Part shown: piece by piece, positions 1-9,379 of the stretch
Layout: each line of letters begins with the position of its first letter
Numbering within the stretch: position 1 is the first letter of the stretch
Assembly (NCBI GenBank): GCA_017645305.1
Contig: JAGCPD010000009.1
Coordinates: forward strand, 84,007 to 148,006
Direction: 5' to 3'
DNA length: 64,000 nucleotides
DNA from: Bacteroidaceae bacterium
GTDB lineage: Bacteria; Bacteroidota; Bacteroidia; Bacteroidales; Bacteroidaceae
Translations under genes and position numbers: made by a program
The notes under the pieces: generated by a model
What the model saw: only the letters and a program-made list of their open reading frames with translations
What the model was told of the DNA's origin: nothing
Databases searched by the model: none

Positions 1-1431
1 TTCGAACGTCCAGGATGGCTGCGTCTGAGGACATCGGAAACAGTTTCTCGCTTGACACAAGCCCGCAATATGTTGACACAGCGCATCTTTGCTTTTGAAA
101 ATTCATCATCGGTAGGTACCGTGCGTATGGATGTCAGCAACCTGCATGAAGGCGACCACGCCGGCATTTGCATCTTCCAGGATCCCTATGCAATGCTTGC
201 CGTACGTGTCAAGGACGGTCAGAAGCAGTTGGTATGGCGGCAAGACACTTTGCGCGTACACAGTGACTTTACTCCTACGGAACAGGTAGAGACGGTTGAT
301 ATCAATGATGTTGTCTATCTGCGTGCTACCGTATCTTACTCCACCAGCAAGACGCAGTTCTACTATTCGCTTGACAATGTCACCTATCACCCCATAGGCG
401 GTGAGACATCGCTCAGTTTTAGCCTGACGGTCTTCGTGGGAGCACGTTTCGGCCTCTTCTGCTATGCCACACGGAATGAAAGTGAAGGCTATGCCGACTT
501 TGACTGGTTCTCGACCGAGAAGGACTTCGACGAGTCTTATTACTTCCCAGACACCTTCGAGGGCTACAATCAGGATATGCTTACGGCAGACTCCCTTATC
601 CTGGAAAAAGAGAGCTATGAGATTATGACCGGCAACAGCACACCGCTTGAGCTGAAGGCTATTTTCCGAGACGGTCATACCGAGGAAGTTGCAGCTAAGG
701 CCCAATATTCCTATAGTTCTGACGGTATCATCAGTGCTGCACGCGGTCGTTTGCGTGGTCTGAAGGAAGGAAACGTAGAGGTGGAGGCATCCTACAAGGA
801 TCCTATGGGTAATATCCTGACAGCAAACTTCTCTGTGCACTCCTCTTTCTTCCCCTTCGGCAAGGAATTTATCACAACGAACTTCTTCGGAGAGGGCACC
901 TACAGCGAGAAGAGTCATATTTTCAGGCCCAGCCAATACGGTCAGATGGGTTGGCAATATACCGATGGTGCCGACTGGAGCGACTATAAATACCTGGTTA
1001 TCAATCTTTCACGTGCCCAGACCTGTAGTGCACACCTGAATATCTTCACAGCCAACAGTATCTGGAGTGACTGTTGCGAATCTCCCGGCTTTGGCTCCAG
1101 AAAGCAGATTGTAGTGAACCTTCAGGAGGCTAAATACACCTCAGGCGATAAGACGGGACAGCCCCTTGACCTGAAGAACATACGTATTGTATGCTTCTGG
1201 GGTAGTGGAAACGGGACAATTATTGTCGATACCATGTATTTGACCAATAACGATGACTATTCGCAGGAAGAGCCCGATGCTATCGAAGTGGCTGAGGCTC
1301 AGTCTGCTAAGGTTGACGTATATTCCATCCACGGTGTCTGTCTGCGCCGTCAGGTTGATGTACGGAAAGCCCTGCAGGGGCTGCCCTCCGGCATCTACAT
1401 TGTAGGCGGGAAGAAATACACTGTGAATTAA
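1..1431 (+). CDS. GH43-type glycoside hydrolase, C-terminal part (5' end outside window)
   Basis: The frame is open from base 1, so the gene begins upstream; TTG/ATG codons near base 52 are internal. The first ~170 codons read as the beta-sandwich domain that follows the propeller in GH43 beta-xylosidase/arabinofuranosidase enzymes (PGWLRLRT, ARNMLTQR, then 'GDHAGICIFQD' and 'RFGLFCYA' strands). A bacterial Ig-like segment follows (about residues 180-265), then a carbohydrate-binding-like sandwich (about 270-400). The end (VDVYSIHG...LPSGIYIVGGKK) resembles the secretion/sorting tail of Bacteroidota secreted proteins. Inference: an exported hemicellulose-degrading enzyme. The catalytic propeller is not visible, so substrate cannot be called. 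The DUF2147 gene starts 22 bases downstream. Confidence 0.82.
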   Translation, partial: FERPGWLRLRTSETVSRLTQARNMLTQRIFAFENSSSVGTVRMDVSNLHEGDHAGICIFQDPYAMLAVRVKDGQKQLVWRQDTLRVHSDFTPTEQVETVDINDVVYLRATVSYSTSKTQFYYSLDNVTYHPIGGETSLSFSLTVFVGARFGLFCYATRNESEGYADFDWFSTEKDFDESYYFPDTFEGYNQDMLTADSLILEKESYEIMTGNSTPLELKAIFRDGHTEEVAAKAQYSYSSDGIISAARGRLRGLKEGNVEVEASYKDPMGNILTANFSVHSSFFPFGKEFITTNFFGEGTYSEKSHIFRPSQYGQMGWQYTDGADWSDYKYLVINLSRAQTCSAHLNIFTANSIWSDCCESPGFGSRKQIVVNLQEAKYTSGDKTGQPLDLKNIRIVCFWGSGNGTIIVDTMYLTNNDDYSQEEPDAIEVAEAQSAKVDVYSIHGVCLRRQVDVRKALQGLPSGIYIVGGKKYTVN

Positions 1432-1453
1432 ATCTGTGTAAAAAAGTAACGTT

Positions 1454-1891
1454 ATGATTAGAAGGTTATTATTGAGCGTCTTGCTGTGTGCAACATGTTT
1501 GTGCCCTGTATTTGCCCAAGCCGACAAGATTGTTGGCGAGTATCAGTGTGTGCATAATGGTGTGGATTCCAGGATTAAGATTTTCAAATACTCTGACGGC
1601 TACAGGGCTCAGTGTGTATGGGTGTCAAACCTGAAGAAGGAGGACGGCACGCTGAGAAGGGACGTTAAGAACCCTGATCCGGCCAAGAGAAACATTACCA
1701 ACGACAAGATAGTCCTGATAGACAAGGTGAAGTTCGACGGTAAGGATACCTGGAAGGACGGTAAGATCTACGACCCCACCCGGGGAAGGTATTTTACGGT
1801 AACTTTAAGTTTTAAGGACGAGAATACTTTGGCAGTAAGAGGCTCTGTAGCCTTTATTGGAAAGTCCGTTTATTGGAAAAAACTGAAGTAA
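1454..1891 (+). CDS. DUF2147 secreted protein
   Basis: A 145-residue protein with a clear signal peptide (MIRRLLLSVLLCATCLCPVFA). The mature part has the DUF2147 pattern: GEYQC near the start, NPDPAKRN in the middle, then 'DGKIYDPTRGRYF' and a final 'LAVRGSVAFIGKSVYW' strand. Members are small extracytoplasmic beta-rich proteins, possibly ligand binding, of unknown function. The gene sits 22 bases after the GH43 gene and 6 bases before radA, so it may be transcribed with either. Length is normal for the family. Confidence 0.85.
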   Translation: MIRRLLLSVLLCATCLCPVFAQADKIVGEYQCVHNGVDSRIKIFKYSDGYRAQCVWVSNLKKEDGTLRRDVKNPDPAKRNITNDKIVLIDKVKFDGKDTWKDGKIYDPTRGRYFTVTLSFKDENTLAVRGSVAFIGKSVYWKKLK

Positions 1892-1897
1892 ACGGTT

Positions 1898-3310
1898 ATG
1901 GCCAAGGATAAGACCATATTTGTTTGCGACTATTGCGGACAGGAAAGTCTGAAGTGGGTGGGTAAATGCCCTTCGTGTGGCCGATGGAACAGCATGAAGG
2001 AATTCAAGGCCCCCTCTAACTCCCTTTCTCACTCTAAGGGGAAAACCTATTCAGGTGCTCAAGGACGTGAGGAAGGAGCACCCGTTCCTGTGCGTGACAT
2101 CGTGGCCGATTCCGAGCCTCGTATCAATATGGGCGATTCTGAATTGAATCGTGTTCTGGGAGGCGGATTGGTGCCCGGCAGTCTGGTGCTGCTGGGAGGA
2201 GAGCCGGGAATAGGCAAGAGCACACTGGTCTTGCAGACCGTCCTCCGGCTGGAAGATAAAAGGGTATTGTATGTAAGTGGCGAGGAAAGTGCCAGGCAGA
2301 TAAAGCTAAGGGCAGACAGGCTGAAGCCTCACCCTCAATCCCTTTCCGGGAGAGAGGAGAGCACGGACTCCGACTTGTTAATCCTTACAGAAACCTCGCT
2401 GGAACATATTTATACGCAGATTGAAGAGACAAAGCCAGACCTGGTGGTCATTGACTCTATTCAAACCATCCAGACAGAAACGGTGGAAAGCAGTCCAGGC
2501 AGTCTCAGCCAGATTCGTGAGTGTGCTGCCAGTTTGCTCAAGTATGCCAAGAGCGGCGGTGTAAGCATTATTCTTATTGGTCATATTACTAAAGAAGGAA
2601 CGCTGGCAGGTCCAAAGGTGCTGGAACATATTGTGGATGCCGTTTTGCAGTTCGAGGGCGACCAGCACTATATGTACCGCATTCTCAGGAGCATAAAAAA
2701 CCGTTTCGGAAGTACCAGTGAGTTGGGAATCTACGAGATGAAGCACGACGGGCTCCGCCAGGTCTCCAATCCCAGCGAATTGCTCCTTACCGATGACAGG
2801 GAAGGGCTTTCAGGCATTGCCATTGCCTGCGCGATAGAGGGTGTCAGGCCTTTTATGATAGAGACCCAGGCTTTGGTCAGCACCGCAGCCTACGGAACAG
2901 CCCAGCGCAGCACAACGGGGTATGAAAGCCGCAGGCTGAATATGCTTTTGGCAGTCCTGGAGAAGCGTGTGGGCTTCAAACTGGCCACAAAGGATGTTTT
3001 CCTGAATATTGCAGGCGGGTTGCGTGTAACAGACCCCGCTTTGGATTTGGCTGTCATAGCGGCTGTTCTCAGCAGTAACGGAGATATGCCGATTGATACG
3101 GATGTCTGTGTAACGGGCGAGGTTGGGTTGAGCGGAGAGATACGTCCCGTCTCGCGCATAGAACAGAGAATTGCAGAAGCGCAGAAACTGGGATTCCAGC
3201 GTATGCTCATCCCTTCCCATAACTTTAAGGGAATTGATACAAAGCAGTATAAAATAGAGATTGTACCTGTCCGCAGAGTTGCCGAAGCCGTTCGCGAACT
3301 GTTTGGTTAG
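1898..3310 (+). CDS. radA: DNA repair protein RadA (Sms)
   Basis: A 470-residue RadA, the RecA-like helicase that promotes branch migration in recombinational repair. Seen: N-terminal zinc finger with C10, C13, C24 and C27; Walker A (GGEPGIGKST) near residues 100-109; the RadA-specific KNRFG motif near 267; and a C-terminal Lon-protease-like domain with 'GEVGLSGEIRPV'. Length is slightly long because of two low-complexity inserts, around residues 38-50 and 145-157. Both derive from C/G-rich imperfect palindromes at about 2011-2043 and 2329-2370. The ATG lies 6 bases after DUF2147. Confidence 0.96.
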   Translation: MAKDKTIFVCDYCGQESLKWVGKCPSCGRWNSMKEFKAPSNSLSHSKGKTYSGAQGREEGAPVPVRDIVADSEPRINMGDSELNRVLGGGLVPGSLVLLGGEPGIGKSTLVLQTVLRLEDKRVLYVSGEESARQIKLRADRLKPHPQSLSGREESTDSDLLILTETSLEHIYTQIEETKPDLVVIDSIQTIQTETVESSPGSLSQIRECAASLLKYAKSGGVSIILIGHITKEGTLAGPKVLEHIVDAVLQFEGDQHYMYRILRSIKNRFGSTSELGIYEMKHDGLRQVSNPSELLLTDDREGLSGIAIACAIEGVRPFMIETQALVSTAAYGTAQRSTTGYESRRLNMLLAVLEKRVGFKLATKDVFLNIAGGLRVTDPALDLAVIAAVLSSNGDMPIDTDVCVTGEVGLSGEIRPVSRIEQRIAEAQKLGFQRMLIPSHNFKGIDTKQYKIEIVPVRRVAEAVRELFG

Positions 3311-3340
3311 TCACAAATTCAGAAAATACCAGCGTGCTTT

Positions 3341-3372
3341 TTTGGCAAATTCAGCGGAAGTGTGTATATTTG
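3341..3372 (+). promoter_or_regulatory. Bacteroidota-type promoter for the secreted protein at 3402
   Basis: TTTG at 3341-3344, 20 bases, then TATATTTG at 3365-3372 fits the -33 TTTG / -7 TAnnTTTG consensus of the Bacteroidota primary sigma factor. It lies just after the radA stop and about 30 bases before the ATG, which supports the short start at 3402 over an upstream in-frame start at 3261. Confidence 0.75.
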
Positions 3373-3401
3373 CACTCAAAAGAGATAAATCTATACTTGA
3401 A

Positions 3402-3974
3402 ATGAAGAAAATATTGAGTTCTTGTCTGCTGCTCCTGATGGTTCAGGCTGCCAGTGCTTATGAGGTTTCAGTATCAATGCTCCAGGTTAATGACAGCACC
3501 TGGAATTTTAATGTTTGCTTAGGAGAGAACGATATGGATTTCACCGCCTTCCAGATGGATGTGGCACTGGAGGGAGAGGCCGATGTTCCCGAGGCAAGTC
3601 TGACTTGCGACAGCTTGTTGTCTAATCACGACCTGATGTTGGGAACTCCCAAAGGTAAGTTCAGGATTATCGCCTTTAGCAAGTCCAGCACTCCTTTTAA
3701 GAGTCAGAACGGCAGTCTGATGTCGTTTACCGTAAAGGGTAATCCCAGCACTGTCAGCATAGACAAGATTCTGTTTGTTGAGCCCAATGCTACTTCCCAT
3801 CCTGCTGAGGACGTAACAGCCATAACGGTAGAGGATCCTACTGCCATAATGGGGGTTGCTGCGGCATCAAGCAAGAAAATTGAAGGTGCCTATGACCTCA
3901 CAGGTCGCAAGGTTACACACCGCAAGAACGGTGCCGTGTTTGTTATTGACGGCAAGAAGGTCTTGGTGAAATAA
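3402..3974 (+). CDS. Small secreted protein with sorting-like C-terminal tail
   Basis: A 190-residue protein with signal peptide MKKILSSCLLLLMVQAASA. The mature part is beta-rich (FQMDVALEGEADVPEASL...GSLMSFTVKG), like the cohesin-type sandwich domains common in Prevotella secreted proteins; this fold call is inference from pattern only. The C-terminus (YDLTGRKV...AVFVIDGKKVLVK) is the short tail shared with the large secreted protein at 14173-16920 and the GH43 fragment. The start is chosen because a good promoter lies directly upstream. Function unknown. Confidence 0.75.
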   Translation: MKKILSSCLLLLMVQAASAYEVSVSMLQVNDSTWNFNVCLGENDMDFTAFQMDVALEGEADVPEASLTCDSLLSNHDLMLGTPKGKFRIIAFSKSSTPFKSQNGSLMSFTVKGNPSTVSIDKILFVEPNATSHPAEDVTAITVEDPTAIMGVAAASSKKIEGAYDLTGRKVTHRKNGAVFVIDGKKVLVK

Positions 3975-3987
3975 CGGTTCACTTAGA

Positions 3988-5592
3988 CTAACCGCCTAAG
4001 TAGGCAGCGCAGGCTTCTGCACAGCGTTCGCCATCTACTCCGGCACTTACGATACCACCTGCATAGCCGGCTCCTTCTCCGCAAGGGAAGAGTCCGGCTA
4101 TTCTTATGTGCTGCAGCGTTTCGGCATTACGGACAATTCGCACAGGACTGCTGGTTCGTGTCTCCACACCTATTACGGTAGCCTCGTTGGTAAGAAAACC
4201 GTGTTTCTGTCTGCCCCATATCTTAAAGGCCTCTCTGAGTCTGCTGCTCACAAAGCTGGGCATCCAGAAGTGTAGCGGACTGGCCAGTAATCCTGGTGCG
4301 TAGGAGGATGGGTTGAGGTCGGCCGAGAGACGGCCGTTTACAAAATCTGCCATCCTTTGTGCAGGTGCAGTCTGTTTCCGGTTTCCCTGCAGCCAGCATT
4401 GTTTCTCCATTTCTTCCTGAAAATGCATCATCGAGAGAGCCTCACATGACTCTCCTCCTTGGGGGAGTAGCAGGGGGACATCTTCAGGCCTTATCTCCAC
4501 CACCATTCCGCTGTTGCTCCATTTGCCGGCGCGGTTGCTGGGGCTCATACCGTTTACCACAATTTGTTCTGGTCCGCTTGCGGCAGGTACGACGAATCCC
4601 CCCGGACACATACAGAAGCTATAGACACCGCGACCTTCCACCTGCTGAACCATACTGTATTCAGCTGCAGGAAGCCAATTCCCCCGTCCCTGCCTGCTGT
4701 GGTATTGAATCTGGTCTATCAGTGCGGCAGGATGCTCCAGACGCACGCCTACGGCTATTCCTTTGGCTTCTATCTCAATGTCGTTGTCAGAGAGCCAGCG
4801 ATAGACATCGCGTGCAGAATGGCCTGTAGCCAGAATTACGGGACCGTAATAGGTTAGCGTGGAGCGGTTAGCGGTTAGCGTAGAGTGGTTGTCGTTCCTT
4901 CCTACCGCTTCAATGCCTACAATTTTGTCGTCCTTAATGAGGAGCCCCGTCATTTTAGTTTGGAAGTGTACTTCTCCGCCACATTTCAGGATGGTGTTAC
5001 GCATATTTTCAATCACACGGGGCAGTCGGTCTGTTCCAATGTGCGGATGTGCATCCACCAGAATGTTGGGACTGGCACCATGCTGTACAAAAATGTTCAG
5101 GATTCTCTCGCTGTTGCCGCGCTTCTTGCTGCGCGTATATAGCTTGCCGTCGCTATAGGCTCCGGCTCCACCTTCGCCAAAGGAATAGTTGCTCTCAGGA
5201 TTTACCTGTTGTTCAGGGCGGATACGTGCAAGGTCTTTCTTCCTTTCATGCACGTCTTTTCCGCGCTCTATTACTATGGGGCGCAGTCCCAATTCTATGA
5301 GTCTCAGCGCTGCAAACAGTCCGCCAGGTCCTGCTCCGACAACAATTACTTCAGGCCTGCCGCTGACATCGTGGTATTCGATGGGTGTGTACAGAAGCTC
5401 TTCAGGTTCCTCATTTATGTAAATCCTTATGGTCAGGTTTACGTAAATGGTGCGCTGGCGGGCGTCGATACTGCGTTTCAATACCCTTATGGCTTGGGCC
5501 TTTATACCTTCATTTTGCAGGAGGTATGCCTTGATACTTTGTTCGTTGTATGCCTCTTGAGGCAGGATTCTGAGGTTGAGTTCGCGTGTCAT
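3988..5592 (-). CDS. NAD(P)/FAD-dependent oxidoreductase (uncharacterised FAD dehydrogenase family)
   Basis: A 534-residue flavoprotein. An N-terminal ~80-residue cap precedes a dinucleotide-binding motif GAGPGG at residues 86-91 with 'ALRLIELGLRPIVIERG'. Further family marks are 'NYSFGEGGAGAYSDGKLYTR', 'VILATGHSARD' and the C-terminal 'LFPCGEGAGYAGGIVSA'. It belongs to the cytosolic FAD-dependent dehydrogenase group (COG2509 type); the substrate is not known. Between 'EIRPEDVP' and 'MMHFQEEMEKQCW' is an apparent insertion (LLLPQGGESCEALS) encoded by a G-rich palindrome at 4449-4479. It is a single gene facing convergently towards the gene at 3402. Confidence 0.9.
   Translation of the reverse strand: MTRELNLRILPQEAYNEQSIKAYLLQNEGIKAQAIRVLKRSIDARQRTIYVNLTIRIYINEEPEELLYTPIEYHDVSGRPEVIVVGAGPGGLFAALRLIELGLRPIVIERGKDVHERKKDLARIRPEQQVNPESNYSFGEGGAGAYSDGKLYTRSKKRGNSERILNIFVQHGASPNILVDAHPHIGTDRLPRVIENMRNTILKCGGEVHFQTKMTGLLIKDDKIVGIEAVGRNDNHSTLTANRSTLTYYGPVILATGHSARDVYRWLSDNDIEIEAKGIAVGVRLEHPAALIDQIQYHSRQGRGNWLPAAEYSMVQQVEGRGVYSFCMCPGGFVVPAASGPEQIVVNGMSPSNRAGKWSNSGMVVEIRPEDVPLLLPQGGESCEALSMMHFQEEMEKQCWLQGNRKQTAPAQRMADFVNGRLSADLNPSSYAPGLLASPLHFWMPSFVSSRLREAFKIWGRQKHGFLTNEATVIGVETRTSSPVRIVRNAETLQHIRIAGLFPCGEGAGYAGGIVSAGVDGERCAEACAAYLGG
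4449..4479. repeat. G-rich palindromic element inside the FAD oxidoreductase gene
   Basis: The plus strand reads TCCTCCTTGGGGGAG, a short linker, then GGGGG. The reverse complement of a stretch inside the GH35 gene (49046-49080) has the same layout: TCCCCCTTGGGGGA, five bases, GGGGG. It is in frame and adds about a dozen residues at a point where the family usually continues directly. Confidence 0.45.
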
Positions 5593-5661
5593 ACATTAAT
5601 AATGTATAGCAAAAGTATAAATAAATTCTATTTTTTCGTCTTCTAATTAGAAAAATATTAT

Positions 5662-5669
5662 TACTTTTG
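5662..5669 (+). promoter_or_regulatory. -7 element for the thrA operon
   Basis: TACTTTTG fits the TAnnTTTG -7 consensus and lies 33 bases before the thrA ATG. No convincing -33 TTTG is visible. An in-frame ATG at 5667 overlaps this element, so 5703 is preferred as the start. Confidence 0.6.
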
Positions 5670-5702
5670 CACAGGTTTTGTATAAGATTAGTTAGCAAAG
5701 GG

Positions 5703-8126
5703 ATGAAAGTACTTAAATTTGGCGGAACATCCGTAGGTTCTGCAGAAAGTATTCTGAATGTAAAAAAGATTGTAGAAGGTCAGGACGAGCCCGTAATAGT
5801 AGTGGTAAGTGCACTGGGCGGAATCACAGACAAACTTATAAAGACCAGCCAGATGGCTGTAGAAGGCGACTCTCAGTATCAAAAGAGTTTTTTTGAGATT
5901 GCCGAGCGTCATGAAGAGATGATTAAGGCCGTCATTCCTGCGGGCAAAGAGCGTGACACGCTGGTGGCTGTTGTAAGGGAGAGTCTTGAGGAACTGAGAA
6001 GCATCTATCAGGGTGTGTATCTGATTCGTGATTTAAGTCCGAAGACCTCAGCCGCTATCGTCAGCTACGGTGAGCGTATCAGTACCCGTATTGTAGCTAC
6101 CCTGATAGAAGGGGCAGAATGGTTTGACAGCCGTGATTTCATAAAGACCGAGATAAAGCAGGGCAGGAAACGCCTGGCAACGGAAATTACCAACAAGCTT
6201 GTTCGTCAGAACTGGAAGACGTTGCCCAAAATCAGTATCGTCGGCGGATTCATCAGTACAGATGCCGAGAGCGGAGAGATTACCAATTTGGGCAGGGGCG
6301 GAAGCGACTATACCGCCAGTATTATTGCGGCAGCCCTGGATGCCAGCGTGTTGGAAATCTGGACCGATGTTGACGGATTCATGACAGCCGACCCCCGTGT
6401 TATCAGCACAGCCTATGTCATCCCCGAGTTGAGTTACGTCGAGGCTATGGAGCTTTGCAACTTCGGTGCAAAGGTTGTCTATCCTCCCACCATATATCCC
6501 GTTTGCATCAAGAATATTCCCATACTCATCAAGAACACCTTTAACCCAGACGCTCCGGGCTCTATAATAAAGGATGTAGTGAAGGACGATAAGCGAAGCA
6601 TCAAGGGTATCAGCAGTATCAAGGGTACTTCACTTATCACAGTCTCCGGTTTGTCTATGGTGGGAGTGATTGGTGTGAACCGTCGCATCTTTACCTGTCT
6701 GGCGGAGAATGGCATCAGCGTGTTTATGGTCAGCCAGGCCAGTTCCGAGAACAATACCAGCATCGGTGTGCAGGATGTTGATGCCGAAGAGGCTTGCCGT
6801 GTATTGAACCTGGAGTTCCAGAAAGAGATAGAAGACGGTGCTATGTTCCCGATGATAGCAGAGAAGGGGCTGGCTACCGTTGCTGTCGTGGGCGAGAATA
6901 TGAAGCATACGCCCGGTATCGCAGGTAAGCTGTTCGGTACGTTGGGGCGTAGCGGTATCAGCGTTATTGCCTGTGCACAGGGTGCCAGCGAGACCAACAT
7001 CTCATTTGTCATCAACCAGAATTATTTGCGTAAGGCGCTGAATGTTATCCACGATTCCTTTTTCCTGAGCGAGTTTCAGGTGCTTAATATCTTCATCTGC
7101 GGCGTGGGAACCGTCGGAGGCAGCCTTATAGAGCAGATACACCAGCAGCAGGAAAAGCTGAAACGTGAGCTTCGCCTGAAACTCAATGTGGTTGGAATAG
7201 CCAGCGGACATAACGCTATGTTCCGTCGCGAGGGATTGCCGCTGGATAATTTCCGTGAGCGTCTGCGTCAGGCAGAACCCAGCAACATACAGCGTTTGCA
7301 CGACGAGGTGATAGGAATGAACATCTTTAACAGCGTCTTTGTAGATTGTACTGCCAGCGAGGAAGTTGCGGGCCTGTACAAGGATTTCCTTACGCACAAC
7401 ATTAACGTGGTGGCAGCCAACAAGATAGCCGCCAGCAGCGATTATGCCAACTACAGCGAACTAAAGCATATAGCCCAGAAGCGAGGGGTTAAGTTCCTCT
7501 TCGAGGCTAACGTGGGGGCAGGCTTGCCCATTATACGTACCATCAACGACCTTTGCAACTCAGGTGATAAGATCCTGCGTATAGAGGCTGTCCTGAGCGG
7601 CACGTTGAATTTCATCTTCAATACCATCAGCAAGGATATTCCTTTCAGTAAGACGGTGGAGATGGCAAAGGCCGAAGGCTACAGCGAGCCAGACCCCCGT
7701 GTAGATCTTAGCGGAAAGGATGTAGTCCGCAAACTGGTGATACTTGCCCGCGAGGCCGGTTATGAGATTAATCAGGAGGATGTAGAGGCTAAGCTGTTCA
7801 TTCCCCAGCGTTTCTTTGACGGAAGCATAGAGGATTTCTGGAAGAACCTTCCCTCTTTGGATGCCGACTTCGAGGCCCGTCGTGCCGTCCTTGAAAAGGA
7901 AAACAAGGTATGGCGCTTCGTTGCCAAGTTTGAGAACGGCAAGGCCAGCGTGTCACTCGGAGAGTTCAGTCGCGATCACTCGTTCTATGTGCTCGAGGGT
8001 TCCAATAATATTGTACTTCTTACCACAGAGCGTTACAACGAGTATCCTATGCTCATTCAGGGATACGGTGCAGGAGCCAGTGTTACGGCAGCCGGTGTCT
8101 TTGCAGATATCATGAGCCTGGCCTAA
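5703..8126 (+). CDS. thrA: Bifunctional aspartokinase / homoserine dehydrogenase
   Basis: An 807-residue fusion catalysing steps 1 and 3 from aspartate towards threonine and methionine. The aspartokinase part starts MKVLKFGGTSVGS, with the ATP/aspartate motif KFGGTS at 5-10 and 'LGRGGSDYTA' near 200. Two ACT-type regulatory segments follow ('ISVFMVSQASSENN', 'ISVIACAQGASETNIS'). Homoserine dehydrogenase begins near residue 460 with 'FICGVGTVGGS' for NAD(P) binding and contains 'LSGTLNFIFN' and 'AKAEGYSEPDPR'. Length matches E. coli ThrA. The ACT domains imply threonine feedback. It is the first gene of thrA-apgM-thrC. Confidence 0.97.
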   Translation: MKVLKFGGTSVGSAESILNVKKIVEGQDEPVIVVVSALGGITDKLIKTSQMAVEGDSQYQKSFFEIAERHEEMIKAVIPAGKERDTLVAVVRESLEELRSIYQGVYLIRDLSPKTSAAIVSYGERISTRIVATLIEGAEWFDSRDFIKTEIKQGRKRLATEITNKLVRQNWKTLPKISIVGGFISTDAESGEITNLGRGGSDYTASIIAAALDASVLEIWTDVDGFMTADPRVISTAYVIPELSYVEAMELCNFGAKVVYPPTIYPVCIKNIPILIKNTFNPDAPGSIIKDVVKDDKRSIKGISSIKGTSLITVSGLSMVGVIGVNRRIFTCLAENGISVFMVSQASSENNTSIGVQDVDAEEACRVLNLEFQKEIEDGAMFPMIAEKGLATVAVVGENMKHTPGIAGKLFGTLGRSGISVIACAQGASETNISFVINQNYLRKALNVIHDSFFLSEFQVLNIFICGVGTVGGSLIEQIHQQQEKLKRELRLKLNVVGIASGHNAMFRREGLPLDNFRERLRQAEPSNIQRLHDEVIGMNIFNSVFVDCTASEEVAGLYKDFLTHNINVVAANKIAASSDYANYSELKHIAQKRGVKFLFEANVGAGLPIIRTINDLCNSGDKILRIEAVLSGTLNFIFNTISKDIPFSKTVEMAKAEGYSEPDPRVDLSGKDVVRKLVILAREAGYEINQEDVEAKLFIPQRFFDGSIEDFWKNLPSLDADFEARRAVLEKENKVWRFVAKFENGKASVSLGEFSRDHSFYVLEGSNNIVLLTTERYNEYPMLIQGYGAGASVTAAGVFADIMSLA

Positions 8127-8152
8127 ATGTCCGTTATCCATAAACCATTCGA

Positions 8153-9379
8153 ATGAAACATCTTATTATTTTAGGCGATGGTATGGCCGATTGGGCTGTA
8201 CCGCAGCTGGGTGGAAATACACTTCTTCAGTATGGCCGTACGCCACACCTTGACTGGTTGGCCCGACACGGTAGGAACGGTCTTCTTAAGACTGTCCCGG
8301 AGGGCTTTCATCCTGGTAGCGAGGTTGCCAACAGCAGTATTCTGGGATATGACCAGCATCTGGTTTACGAAGGCCGCGGCCCCCTTGAGGCTGCCAGTAT
8401 AGGCGTAAAACTGGAGCCGGGCGACCTAGCTATGCGTTGCAATCTGGTTTGTTTGGAGGGCGACCTGCTCAAGAATCATTCCTGCGGCCGTTTGGAAACC
8501 GAGGAGGCCGATGTGCTTATCCGTTTCCTGCAGGAAAAGTTGGGTAACCAGCGCGTACACTTCTATACAGGTGTCCAGTACCGTCATCTTTTGGTGATAA
8601 AGGGAGGCAACAAGCATCTTAACTGTACGCCTCCGCACGATATTCCCTTGAAACTCTGGAGGGAGAACCTTCCCAGTGCCTCTTCCGAGGGAGGGGGAGA
8701 GAGTACTGCTGCTTTGCTTATTGATTTGATTCTCAAGAGTCAGCAGTTGCTCAAAGACCATCCGCTAAACATAGCGCGTCAGCAGCAGGGATTGGACCCA
8801 GCCAACTGCATCTGGCCCTGGGGTGGGGGATACAGGCCCCAGATGGTGCCCCTTACCACCACCTATCCTCAAATACGTAAAGGCTCCGTTATAACAGCAG
8901 TCGATTTGATTCGCGGTATCGGTATCTATGCCGGTTTGCGTGTGATAGACGTTAAGGGTGCCACAGGACTGTGGGATACCAACTACGAGGGAAAAGCCCA
9001 GGCCGCCATTCAGGCACTCAGGGAGGGCGACGATTTTGTGTATGTCCATGTTGAGGCCAGCGATGAGGCTGGGCACGATGGTAACCTGGAACTCAAGCTG
9101 CAGACCATAGAGCATTTAGACAGCAGGCTGGTAGCTCCTGTTCTGGAGGCAATTCCTTCGCTTCAGGAGGAGGTCGCCATAGCCGTATTGCCTGATCATC
9201 CCACACCCGTCGCTCATCGTACCCACACGGCAGAGCCCGTCCCCTTCTGCATTTACTATCCGGGCATAGAGCCTGACAGTGTGCAGACATTCGATGAGGT
9301 GGCGGCGCGCAAAGGTTCATACGGTTGTCTTGAAGGAAATCAGTTTATCCAGATTTTTATGAAATCTGGCCAAGATTAA
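8153..9379 (+). CDS. apgM: Cofactor-independent phosphoglycerate mutase-like protein, probable homoserine kinase
   Basis: A 408-residue member of the alkaline-phosphatase superfamily, archaeal-type iPGM branch. Seen: MKHLIILGDGMADW with metal-binding Asp9, the active-site serine region 'GSEVANSSILGYD' (about 60-72), and distal metal ligands in 'HVEASDEAGHDG' and 'VLPDHPTPVAHRTHT'. Known: the Bacteroidota subgroup found beside thrC in genomes lacking ThrB is proposed to be the homoserine kinase. The gene lies 26 bases after thrA and 97 before thrC; no ThrB-type GHMP kinase is in the window. So the context fits step 4 of threonine synthesis (inference). A Ser/Gly-rich insert near residues 175-185 is encoded by a G-rich stretch. 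Confidence 0.9.
   Translation: MKHLIILGDGMADWAVPQLGGNTLLQYGRTPHLDWLARHGRNGLLKTVPEGFHPGSEVANSSILGYDQHLVYEGRGPLEAASIGVKLEPGDLAMRCNLVCLEGDLLKNHSCGRLETEEADVLIRFLQEKLGNQRVHFYTGVQYRHLLVIKGGNKHLNCTPPHDIPLKLWRENLPSASSEGGGESTAALLIDLILKSQQLLKDHPLNIARQQQGLDPANCIWPWGGGYRPQMVPLTTTYPQIRKGSVITAVDLIRGIGIYAGLRVIDVKGATGLWDTNYEGKAQAAIQALREGDDFVYVHVEASDEAGHDGNLELKLQTIEHLDSRLVAPVLEAIPSLQEEVAIAVLPDHPTPVAHRTHTAEPVPFCIYYPGIEPDSVQTFDEVAARKGSYGCLEGNQFIQIFMKSGQD

Noticed and set aside
5667..5702. Upstream in-frame start for thrA
   Set aside because: The ATG at 5667 lies inside the -7 element, and MKVLKFGGTS at 5703 is the family's normal N-terminus.
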